Source: Pomphorhynchus laevis (Eukaryota > Acanthocephala > Palaeacanthocephala > Echinorhynchida > Pomphorhynchidae). From it: 64,000 nt of DNA. The notes beneath the pieces were generated by a model. It was given only the letters and a program-made list of their open reading frames with translations. It was not told the DNA's origin and did not search any database. The position numbers and the translations under genes were made by a program. Where the stretch lies: NCBI GenBank assembly GCA_012934845.2, contig WNNJ02000334.1, positions 45,805 to 109,804 on the forward strand, in the 5' to 3' direction. Shown piece after piece: positions 55,070 through 64,000 of this stretch (position 1 is its first letter; each line of letters opens with the position of its first letter).

Positions 55070-56044
55070 CGAATTTTCGAGCGGGTGCGGACAACTTGAA
55101 AATTTCCGTCGATGTTTCGGATGGAGAGAGATGTTTCACCGTTTTCCTCGCAAGGGGGTTTTTCGATGCGGGCGGATGAGAGTTGAGCGATTTCGGAGGG
55201 GGTAAGATCGGGGAAAGTGCGAGGGGCTGAAGAGGACATGAGTTTGAATCGTTGGGAGAGGACAGAAGACGCGTGAGAACAATGCTTGAAAACAACTTTT
55301 AGGAGAGGGGGCTGGGGAGGATTAGATTGAGAAGATTTATTTAGGCGGATGAATGTGACAGGAGAGATGTTGTTGAAAAAGGATGGGTTATCCGCAGGAA
55401 CAAGAGACGAGAGGATGGATCTGAATGCGGAAACATCGTGGTCGGGACGTGCTTGTGGAGATAAAGAGGTGGAAGGAGTGATATTAGTGACAATGACGCA
55501 ACGATCGCGAGAAGGAAAGCGTTTCCGTAAAGGAGAACGAGTAACGTGAGTTGGGGTGATCACGATAAGAGAGCTGGGAGTTGAGGATATCAATGGAGTA
55601 GGTTTGACAGCGGAAGACAAAGAGGATTTGGATTATATAGAGTGTTGTGAGCGATGTGAGGAAAGGTTATGAGTGGAAGGATTGTGGAGCTGATTTTGAT
55701 TGAGGGATGTAGGTTATTGAGAAACGAGACAGGAGGGAAGATACGGGGGGTGTCGGCAAGTGAAGACATGGGATTAGAAGTACATGTGATGACAGGATCA
55801 GTTGGTTGACAAGGGATATCAGAAACGACTGGTCTGGTTTGAGTGGACACGTTGGAGTTGATATGTTCTTATGGGAGAGGTCGCATATGAGTTTGTTGGC
55901 ACAAAAGCCGCATATGAAGTCTTCTTTAGATTTACTGCTGTCGCATGCGATTGTAGTTCAGACGCTGCAGTCGTGTGTCGAGCATTGTACTTGTAGTTGT
56001 GCACAGTTGGTGTCGGTCGCAGCTGTCTTCTTACGTCCTCCCAT
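55033..56044 (-). pseudogene. Family X ORF1 (X-e)
   Basis: ATG at 56044 (MGGRKKTAATDTN). LQVQCSTHDCSV, stop in place of Trp, [18 protein letters not shown] form the PHD-like finger. After frameshifts, 55620-55033 has [52 protein letters not shown] and DGNFQVVRTRSKIRW, the RRM-like domain and C-terminus. Confidence 0.8.
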
Positions 56045-56082
56045 CGACGTCCTTGTGCATTAAAACTGTTAAATTTGCTGGA

Positions 56083-56130
56083 TTGATCTGGAACTGGATT
56101 GATCTGGAACTTGTTTGATCTGGAACTGGA
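56083..56130. repeat. 16-bp minisatellite, 3 units
   Basis: TTGATCTGGAACTGGA x3 (middle unit ends TTGT), immediately 5' of family X ORF1 in copy X-e. Same unit as at 32644-32707. Confidence 0.92.
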
Positions 56131-56299
56131 TTGATTGTAATTAGCTGAAACACTTATAAATTTTCTTGTATGTAAGTTGTTATTTCTCTATATGTAAGTT
56201 GTTACTGATCAAGAATATTTAAGCTCTTATTTAACCGACTTCTTGGAATTAAGCGGCATACCCAGCTTATCGCCTAAAGACAGTTCACAAACAACAATA

Positions 56300-58054
56300 T
56301 AAAGAATGACGAACATCATTACGGAAAACGAGTGGCAGCAAACTTCGCTTATGGCGATATCAGAGGAGCTGTACGTGAAATATCCTCTTCGGACTACCTA
56401 ACGATACATAATGAGGAAACATTGGCAGCTTTAATCGCTCATCATCCACCTGCTCCACCGAATCTATTACTCCCAACGACCCTAGACGATACGATCATCG
56501 TAGCGTCAGTCGGGCAGGATGCGGTCAGACAGGCAATAAACGAGTTTGGTCCAGGATCATCCGGAGGTTCGGATGAGCTTCGACTGGGACAACTGCGTAG
56601 CTTACTAGCGCAAGAAGTAGGAGAATACGGAATAAGCCTATCAGCAACGTTAACAAACTTTGTGAACGCTATTCTTAAAGGTGACGTACCTAAGACAGTT
56701 CGAAGGATTTTATACGGAGCTACTTTAGTAGACTTGAACAAGAAAGTTGGAGAAATTTGCCCAATTGCGATGGGTAATACACTAATGCGTTTCGCTGTAA
56801 AGGCTGCAGCCAAACAAGTTAATATACAACTCGGCCAACATATGCGTCTAATTTAACTGGGTTTAGCTACGCGAGGAGGCTGCGAAGCAGCAGCCCACAT
56901 AACAAGAAGATATCTGACGTATGTCAACCGACGTAGAGTACTCCTGAAAATCGACAAGAGAAACGCTTACAATTCAATTCATCGCGACGTAGTATTAGCC
57001 GCCGTCCGCGACCAATCTTCAGAATTATACCGTATAACATGGCAAGCATACGCCAAAAAACGTCATGCCTCTTCTACGACGATAAAGTTTTAAGATCAGC
57101 AAATGGCATTCAACAAGGCGACACTTTTGGAGAGGCTTTGTTGTCGATGGAGGTCCACCCAATCGCTAAGGAAATCAAAGCAGAATTAAATATGTGGTAC
57201 TTAGACGACGCTATCATCGGAGGAGACCCTAAAATAGTATCTGACGACCTATCGATTTTGACCACAAAGTTGAGGAGTATTAAACTGGAAATCAACGGTG
57301 CAAAAAGCGAACTGACAATCTTGGATCATTTATCATAAGTCGACGAGGAGCGGACCAAACAGCTCTTCAGAAAATCCTGCCAGATATCTTTCTGACTGAC
57401 AAGAAAGATGAAAGATGGCACACTTTTGGGAGGCTTCGATTACATCCACCAACATTCCTCGAATAATCGACGAAAAGACGAGGGATTTGAAACTAATGGT
57501 ATCCTGACTCTCACACGTTGACAATCACCAGGCTTTTACTCTGCTAAAAAATTGCTTCGCAATACCAAAGTTGCAGTTCATCCTGAGAAGTACACCGGCC
57601 TACCTACATCGAAATTCTTTGGAAGCCTTTGACGAAACCCTGAAAGAAGCGGTGACAAGTTTAACTAATGTTGCTTTCAACGACACTTCGTGGGAACAGG
57701 CCACGTTACCCGTGGCATACGGCGGTTTGGATATTCGAAAAGCCACAGACATCGCACTACCAGGTTACTTGTATTCCATGCATGCCGTGCGCGATCTGGT
57801 GAACGCCGTTCTTCTCGGCATTTGCGGACTGGCTCATTTCAGAGAGTTGTCGACAACCGAGATGGCATGGAATGTGGAAAGTGTCGGAATTGATCAGCCA
57901 TCACAAAAAAGACAAAATATGTGGGACTGTCCATTAATGGAGATCAGGCTCGCGAAGATGTAAGCCAAAGCCGATCAGATAAGCAAAGCTTGTTTAATGT
58001 CGGGATCATGCAAGGAGAGTGGACTATAGTTACACGCTATACCCATATCTTCAT
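56300..58054 (+). pseudogene. R2-like RLE-type retrotransposon, RT part (family B, copy 1)
   Basis: 56332-56856: YGDIRGAVREISSSD, GPGSSGGSDELRLGQLRSLL, YGATLVDLNKK, ICPIAMGNTLMRFAVK. 56857-57338: RGGCEAAAHITRRYL, LLKIDKRNAYNSIHRDVVL, GIQQGDTFGEALLSMEVHPI, NMWYLDDAIIGGD (YLDD kept) and LEINGAKSELTIL. 57571-57963: MQFILRSTPAYLHR, LPVAYGGLDIRKATDIALP. It continues past a stop to SGSCKESGL and LHAIPISSL at 58054, where another element begins. Several stops and frameshifts. Confidence 0.82.
57039..57338 (+). pseudogene. Family B RT palm segment
   Basis: The longest clean frame over the catalytic palm of family B copy 1: CLFYDDKVLRSANGIQQGDT, EVHPIAKEIKAELNMWYLDD. The QGDT motif replaces the more usual QGDP; YLDD is intact, unlike family A copy 2. 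Confidence 0.8.
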
Positions 58055-58092
58055 TAGTAGGAATGCACAAACGTGATTATGCATTCCTACTA
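58055..58092. repeat. Perfect 13-bp hairpin at an insertion junction
   Basis: TAGTAGGAATGCA, 12-base loop, exact reverse complement. Lies precisely where the family B reading ends and the CR1-6 reading begins. Confidence 0.92.
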
Positions 58093-60030
58093 TTTAAGCG
58101 TGGACTCGGATCCTTCAGATTTTATACTACCATTCGCAACAGGGTGACTTCTCTTAAACGTCAGAAGAAACATCAATTCATTGCTGCCATGTGTTCCGTG
58201 TATCATGTCGATCAAAAGAGACTTTTTCAACTACTTGGCAACCGTAAGAGGGTATATTCGTCAATCAACTGTCTGGTTGATAGTGATCAAAAATCGGTTT
58301 CTCCTCTTTCCATTGCCAATATCCTTGCCAAAAACTTTTGTCTCACTCGCAATCGATTTTCCCTATGTGACTATAACATTACAATATACAATTCTTCTCT
58401 CCAGTACCAGGATTCTAACCTCTACTTTGATCCGCTCAATGTTATTAATATCTTATCGAAGCTACCGGCTAAAAATAGTTCAGGTCCTGATGGTATTCCT
58501 AGTATATTATTACGCAAAGTTGCATCGAATATATATCTTCTGCTTTTTGATATTTACTATTGGTCCTTGAGAACTGGCATACTCCCAGATATGTGGAAGA
58601 TAGCATTAGTCATTCCATTTTTCAAAAAGGGGGATAAGGTAAATCATCAAAATTATCGGTTAATAAGTTTTACGTGTATTGCTTGCAAGGTGATGGAGAA
58701 ACTGATCCTGAGGTATGTATCTTCTCATTTGGACAAATTCAATATTTTATCTAATAAACAGTATGGGTTTAGAAAACATCACTCCACTTCAACTAATCTA
58801 ACATTAGCACGTGAAAGCTGGGCTGGTTTTGTCGAAAAGGGGGTGCCGGTTGATGTCGTCTTTATTGATTTGTCCAAAGCTTTTGATCGGGTCGTTCATC
58901 CAATTTTACTGTGGAAACTTGGAAATTACGGATTCTCAAAGCACGTTTGTCTCTTGAAACCTGAATTCTTGAGTAGACGTTCCTTTGCTGTGCGAGTTGG
59001 TGAGTCTCTTTCTGAATGGTTTTATCTCACTTAAGGTGTTCCACAAGGCTGTATCCTTAATCCCACTTTGTTTAATATCTACATCAACGAAATCACTGAA
59101 AATGTTACATGCCAGTGCCTATTATACGCCGATGACATGAAACTGTGGTGCCCTTTATTTCATGGTTGTTCTAGCTCTCCCCTACTACAATCAGATTTTG
59201 ATAAAGTTAGTAGTTGGTGTTTATCACACGGCTTAGTAATCAATGTTAGTAAATGTCGACATATGAGAATTGGTCAATCCCGATTACCTTCCCCTTCTTA
59301 TCAATTCAGCTCAACAGTTATCGAATCAGTAAATCACTTTACTGATCTAGGTGTTGTTATCTCCTCCAATTTAAAATCTCGTCTTCATTCTTCTGCGATT
59401 ATTGCAAAATGCCGTAGAATTTTAGGATTTCTTCATCGAAACGTTAGACGACTTGAGCCGAAGGCTTTACGCATTGTATATTCGAGTCTCTTAAAATCAC
59501 ATATGCTCTATGCATCTCACGCGACACACCCTCAACTGAAATCAGAATTGAGTGAATCCGACAACATTTTGAGAAGAGCCACGCACTTGGTTCCGGCAAC
59601 TCGCTCCATTCCTTATCCAGTAAGACTAGAGACGATGGGTATAAGATCTATTGACTGCGATCTGTTGATTGCAGATCTTGCACTAGTGTGGATGTTGCTA
59701 CGCGTGCCTAACCATCCGTGTAAGCAGCTGTTCTGTCTTCGTAAATTCTCAATGTTACGTGGACACGAGCTACGTTTGAAGCATCGCTCAAAGCATCAAA
59801 TAAATTGCACGACAGTGATGGATCGCGTCTGTAAACGATGGAATAGATTATCACCTAGTGTAATCCACAGCTCTTCTGCTGTGCAATTCAAAGAACGCCT
59901 AAAGCTTGACCTCGTGAACTCTTAACGTTTTGTACGTTTTTTTTGTTTTTTTTTTATTCGATGTGATGCTTCCTTATGAGCTTCAGCTCCCTTGGAAGTC
60001 GACATATAATAATATATTGATATGACATAT
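58063..60030 (+). pseudogene. CR1-group retrotransposon, 5'-truncated (CR1-6)
   Basis: RT: QLLGNRKRVYSSINCL, NSSGPDGIPSILL, WKIALVIPFFKKGDKVN, FRKHHSTSTNLTLARESWAG, VVFIDLSKAFDRVVHPIL, one stop after WFYLT at 59034, GVPQGCILNPTLFNIYINE, CLLYADDMKLWC, INVSKCRHMRIG and the C-terminal RVCKRWNRLSPSVI. One stop aside, almost intact from the RT N-terminus. The 3' UTR has GAGCTTCAGCTC hairpin and ATAATAATATATT repeats. No endonuclease. Confidence 0.9.
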
Positions 60031-60105
60031 GATGATATGATATATTAATAATATATTATTATTAATAATAATAGTGTATATAGTGCACTGACTTCATCCA
60101 ATGCA

Positions 60106-60381
60106 TTGCGTACTCCCCGTCAAAGCAATGAATTTCATGCTAACGGAAAGAAATCCAAATATGCCGAGAGAATTCAAGTCGAAGGATCAAGCATTACTGC
60201 GTTGATTTTCTCTACCTCTGGTGGTATTGGAGATGAAGCTGATCGTATACTACGGCGTATTGCAGGCAAAAGATCTCAAATTACAAGAATAAGCTATTCG
60301 ATTCTTATAAATAACCTTCGTTAATTAATCAGCATTCGCATTGCAAAGGCTGCAACACTGTGCCTACGAGCTCAAAAAAAA
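60106..60381 (+). pseudogene. RLE-type RT C-terminus (family B, probably the end of copy 1)
   Basis: SKYAERIQVEGSSITALIFS, TSGGIGDEADRILRRIAG, stop, LISIRIAKAATLCLRAQKK: the C-terminal signature of family B. Same strand as 56300-58054 and on the far side of CR1-6, so it is probably the same copy. About 150-200 residues between SSL and SKY are absent. Confidence 0.7.
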
Positions 60382-60719
60382 GAATATCAATGGTGATGAA
60401 AACGAACTGTTGTGTTGCAATGATTTTGATTTAAATAAATGATTGGACCATTTGAGGGAACCTTTATGTCTGTATTTTATTAATAAATCAACATTCTATC
60501 AAAAAATTATTATTACTACAATTCGCGGCAAGAAAATTTATAAGTGTTCCAGCTAATTACAGCTGCTAATATAACTACTTACAATCTAAAGTAAATACAA
60601 TTTACATTAAGTAAGTAAGGGTTTTATTAATAACTATATAACTGATAAAAACTTAAGAAACAAAAACATGCAAAAGACAACTTAAAATAGAAACTGTTCA
60701 CGACGTGTATTTTGGAATC
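60382..60719. other. Spacer with a family X 5' UTR-like piece
   Basis: 60533-60570 plus strand (CAAGAAAATTTATAAGTGTT then CCAGCTAATTACA) matches the minus strand just upstream of the minisatellite of X-e (56166-56136) with one or two changes. ACTACTTACAATC follows at 60579. No gene seen. Confidence 0.55.
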
Positions 60720-60731
60720 TTCAACTTATAT

Positions 60732-62048
60732 TCACGGCCTCAGGTCCAGAGGGATCTGAGCCCCTCGGCCGCACCAGCGCGCCGCCCTCTGACTGAACCA
60801 TTCGGGGTCTCTCACACACCTAAGAGTCCAGTCAAGGCGGACTATGGTTGGTAATCTCGAGATGAGGAGCTTGAGAAACCTTAGTCTTTGTTCTGGGGGA
60901 CGTCCTCGTGAGAAGAAGACTAATCCCGAGATAGCCCAAGTACCCCAGAGGCGCACTTGGGTTATCCCATTCAATGACAGATGCTGGGCCCGTTTCAGAG
61001 CCCACCTAGCTTTCTTCAGGATACGTTTAAGTCTATCCAGGTCAGCTTTCGCCGACCAATTCACCGTAACGGTGAACCCCAGATATTTTACTCGACTCGT
61101 GAAGATGGGGAGTGGTTGATGCTGCAAAATGGAGGAGAGTGTAGAGAGTGCTAGTCTCTTAAGTTTCTTTTTGGTGGCAGGAACGCCATTAAAGACAACC
61201 ACCTGTGATTTAGAGGAGTTTAAAATAAGATTGGATGGGGGCAACTGATCTTTTAATCTTAAAAAGAAACGGCTGATGTCAGAGATTACATCTTTGCACC
61301 TGCGTCCAGAGAACAAGGCTGTGGTATCATCAGCATATACCACTAGATGTTGATCACGTTTAAAATTCTTGAATAATACAATGGATGCAGCAAGATATAA
61401 GATAGGAGAAAGTGGGGATCCTTGAGGTACACCTGTAATAGGGTAGAACTGACGCGCATCAGGGTCGTCTTCATAGTAGAACCGCTTGGTGTACAACAAT
61501 ATCTCCACCCTGTTAACAATTCTCGCAGGCAACCCGAGGGACCTGAGAGAGGAGATAACGAAGGGAATGGAGATCCGGTCAAATGCAGCTGAAAAATCAA
61601 GAAAAACAGCCACAGCAAGCTGATGACTATTATCCTGACAAAACTGATGCACTTCACCAATTGCTGAATGGACCGAGCGCCCTTTGACAAACCCATGAAA
61701 ACTCGGTGGGATCAAATCACACGCTTACCGTTCTTACAAAGTGATATAGCTAAACAAGATAGGGCTGGACAAGAGTAGTTTAATAGGAGGGATGATCTTA
61801 AGGAGCTTTTTACTAGGGTTAAAAGACCTTGTGATGAAGAGGAGTGAGGGGGGGGTTATGTAAGGAGTAAAGTGGGTGTATATGTGCTTAGGGATAAATC
61901 GAGTAATATCCTGGGGGAGACGGATAGACCGCGTCTCCTGAAGGACTATAACATCTGCATCTCTACCAGATAGAAGGCTAAGGGCGGAAGCACCTCCCGA
62001 ATTCCACTGAAGGATATTCAGTGAAAAAGGTCCTTGATTACTTCCCAT
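60732..62048 (-). pseudogene. I-copy 2 ORF2 remnant: endonuclease start and RT
   Basis: 62048-61740: [31 protein letters not shown], then loss of frame. 61715-60732 (327 codons open): FHGFVKGRSVHSAIG, VAVFLDFSAAFDRISIP, ITGVPQGSPLSPILYLAA, LVVYADDTTALFSGRR, VKYLGFTVTVNWS and WGTWAISGLVFFSRGRP. RT palm catalytic residues intact. No RNase H domain seen. Confidence 0.88.
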
Positions 62049-62082
62049 TGCGTAAGTGTTACTGAAGTGGGACGCCCTCCAC

Positions 62083-63286
62083 CTAGTCGCAACTAGAGGC
62101 GGAAAAGTCGCCTTTACCGCTTCCCGTCACGACAAATGGAGTCGCTTGCCCACGGGCGATATCTTCATTTCCCTCGTTAGCCATAGCCCAAATCGAATCC
62201 TTCCGAGCAAGCTTCAGAGCGGCTATGCTTAGCGCTGACCCGTTTCGTTTCTTAGATTTTGGTGGCTTCTTAATATTGTTGGTCTTCCCAGAAGGAGGAG
62301 AACGGAAGGATTCCGCTAATTGACCCACCAATTTTTGGACCAATTTTTCAAGTTGAATCATTGATGCCTGATGCTGCATTTCAATAAGTTTAAGAATTTC
62401 TGTGTCCGGCATCCTGTCGTCATTCTTGTTAGACGATACAGCTTCCACGAAACTAGTCGGTTTTGCTGTTACACCCCTGTGTCTCTTTTGGTACGCCTTA
62501 AAGATTTTACATTTTTTTGACCATGCGGGGTGCTCACCACCGCAGTTTGCGCAAAATGGCTTACTTTCGCACTTCTCAGGATGTATAGCAGTTGTACCAC
62601 ACACGCCGCACTTATGTGGTAAAGAACATCCAGTGGACCAATGCCCCCACTGATGACAATTGTTGCAGTGAGGGTACGTTAGTGAGTCGGTTTCGATTAT
62701 TGAAAATCTCAAATTATACCCCATAAAAGGATTGCATGTTGAAATCGATAGTTTTAGAGCTTCATCAACGGGGGCATTGCAGAACGCAACGGGAATGGGG
62801 AAGCCTTTAATCCCTTTTATAAAGCGCACGTTAGAGATTTTGTAATCAGTTTCTAGGGCTGATATATCTTCTGAAATGTATGTGGGCATATTATTTATCT
62901 TTATTGTTGCCAGGATTGGTTTGGAAGCAATTATGCCTTGTTCCGAATGCTCTTTTTTAAAGTAGTCTACGTACGACATTGCGAGATCAGGAGTGCAGAA
63001 TGAGATTTTAATCTCAGATTCATAATATTTAATCGCATTGAACAATATCATTTTTTTTAAATCGATGAGCAAAGCCTCTTATAAAAACATTAAACATGTT
63101 CTGCCTTTCCAAAGGCACCAAAAGTCTGATAATCACCAGGTTGGATAATTTTGGTACCGGGGGAAGTTCACCCTCCGGAATATATTCAAGAGAACCTAAA
63201 TCTCCACTTACCTCGTTTATTGCATTGGCAGGAAAATTAGTTTTCATTGAGTTCTTTGAACGCTCCGACATGCTAAATTTACTCAT
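62083..63286 (-). pseudogene. I-copy 2 ORF1 (gag-like, three zinc knuckles)
   Basis: MSKFSMSERSKNSMK start at 63286. A frameshift in a T8 run near 63052 leads to MILFNAIKYYESEIKISFCT. An RRM-like region, then CNNCHQWGHWSTGC (C-x2-C-x4-H-x4-C), CGVCGTTAIHPEKC and CANCGGEHPAWSKKC, the three-knuckle pattern of Jockey/I-type ORF1. C-terminal basic NIKKPPKSKKRNGSAL. Binds element RNA, by family. Confidence 0.88.
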
Positions 63287-63400
63287 TTGTTTTCAGAAAC
63301 GATACAATTTACATTGATTACAACGATTGTTATTACAACTATTACTTCAACGATTACATCGATTACAACGATTTAACAAGTAGAATCCAAAATACATACA

Positions 63401-63580
63401 ATGCCGAAAGGAAAACAAGCTTTCTCTGCAAAGTGTTGTGGATGTAATGGATCGAATGCTAAATGCCGGGGTTGCAAATGTGCTAAATCCAAAACGAGTT
63501 GTATGTCGTCAGATTTAGTGAATGGTCCATTGTCAATGTTATCGAGGCTGTTCACTTTATTTACACAATTAGGTGCTTGA
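63401..63580 (+). CDS. Short Cys-rich ORF, N-terminal zinc-binding piece of an RLE-type RT family
   Basis: ATG at 63401: MPKGKQAFSAKCCGCNG then AKCRGCKCAKSKTSC, stop after LFTQLGA (59 codons). The C-x2-C..C-x2-C-x-C..C cluster resembles the Cys-rich N-termini of R2-like RTs such as families A and B. It is followed by decayed sequence (NQLMSDESLNTYDHP-like) but no RT within the window. Could be a free small protein, but decay around it argues for an element fragment. Confidence 0.45.
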   Translation: MPKGKQAFSAKCCGCNGSNAKCRGCKCAKSKTSCMSSDLVNGPLSMLSRLFTLFTQLGA

Positions 63581-63860
63581 TTACGACAATTATCGATGGC
63601 CCAATATCCGATTCCAATATGCGCAAAATAAAAGAAAAGTTTTGGATTGGTCAATTAATGTCAGATGAATCACTAAACACGTACGATCATCCATTTTTTG
63701 AGTTATTTAACAGTTCGCTATGTGGACGCCGCGGACGTGTGTCGATTCTTCCGTGACAGCTTTCTTTATATAAACGTATACGCTAGCCGAAAATTGCATG
63801 ACCGTCTAGGAGTGACGAGAGTTTGCAGACTGAAGAATATGCTCGATTCGAACACTTACT

Positions 63861-63863
<3 letters not shown>

Positions 63864-63899
<36 letters not shown>
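63864..63899. repeat. (TA)n microsatellite
   Basis: About 18 uninterrupted TA dinucleotides, next to a PLE tail. Confidence 0.97.
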
Positions 63900-63903
<4 letters not shown>

Positions 63904-63919
63904 TAATAAAAGTTATTGT

Positions 63920-64000
63920 TAGAAACCGGTAAAAGACAAGCAACTTTTTATTTAAGAAACGTTTCGGACAGTTTGTCCTTCTTCAGTCTTTACAATAATG
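63920..64000 (-). mobile_element. Penelope-like 3' tail with hairpin at the window edge
   Basis: Minus strand: ACTGAAGAAG, hairpin GGACA-AAC-TGTCC, GAAACGTTTCTTAAATAAA. Same architecture as 17788-17830. The element body lies beyond 64000. Confidence 0.55.

Larger units (their letters stand above)
53530..56060 (-). mobile_element. Family X copy lacking its 3' half (X-e)
   Basis: Has the 5' UTR, ORF1 start, full endonuclease and the first part of the RT, then stops abruptly at AIVRPL (53530). Its 3' loss is the reverse of the usual 5' truncation of LINEs. Confidence 0.88.
60720..63290 (-). mobile_element. I/Jockey-like retrotransposon with internal deletion (I-copy 2)
   Basis: ORF1 63286-62083 and the start of ORF2 at 62048 are followed directly (near 61727) by the RT palm; most of the endonuclease and the RT N-terminus are missing. 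The 3' part ends near 60720 after QIPLDLRP. Confidence 0.85.

Noticed and set aside
1-64000. CRISPR arrays, rRNA or tRNA genes
   Set aside because: No regularly spaced identical repeats with unique spacers, and no tRNA cloverleaf or rRNA core sequence was recognised by eye.

Overview
This window is animal (most likely insect) nuclear DNA: AT-rich, with one spliceosomal host gene embedded in a dense graveyard of retrotransposons. No bacterial-type operon, CRISPR array or tRNA/rRNA gene was recognised. All calls come from reading the sequence against remembered protein families; no alignment or search was run.

The host gene is on the minus strand: phosphorylase b kinase regulatory subunit alpha (PHKA). 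Sixteen exons were placed, from a start codon at 52861 to an exon ending near 919. They join in one frame across every junction with GT/AG introns and give about 635 residues, roughly the N-terminal half of the protein (the glucoamylase-like domain and the start of the regulatory region). The rest must lie left of the window. Intron 1 alone runs from 25310 to 52747 (27.4 kb) and is almost solid retrotransposon. Introns 2, 3, 9, 10 and 12 also carry element fragments.

Layout. 1-5365: last visible PHKA exons, a fragment of an R2-like reverse transcriptase (RT) with a restriction-like endonuclease (RLE) domain, and a decayed Penelope-like element (PLE) with a GIY-YIG domain. 5366-19000: PHKA exons 3-12 with introns holding a long decayed RLE-type RT (7804-10559) and an RTE-like RT fragment (11035-11960). 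18973-25150: intron 2 with a PLE RT, a CR1 fragment, a large foldback repeat and a fragment of 'family X'. 25310-52747: intron 1, containing I/Jockey-like elements, family X copies (an L2-like member of the CR1 group), several CR1 elements and a Gypsy LTR retrotransposon that itself carries a family X insertion. 52862-53529: 5' UTR and presumed promoter. 53530-64000: upstream of PHKA, another family X copy, a second RLE-type RT (family B) interrupted by a CR1 copy, an internally deleted I/Jockey-like element, a Cys-rich N-terminal ORF of the RLE family, and a PLE tail at the right edge.

The most interesting points concern element structure: short hairpins at CR1 and PLE 3' ends whose arms differ between copies while pairing is kept; a ~92 bp patch of family X ORF1 inside a CR1 RT; a mini-element that keeps only the two ends of family X; perfect short palindromes at rearrangement points; and a Gypsy element whose two flanks are different CR1 elements.
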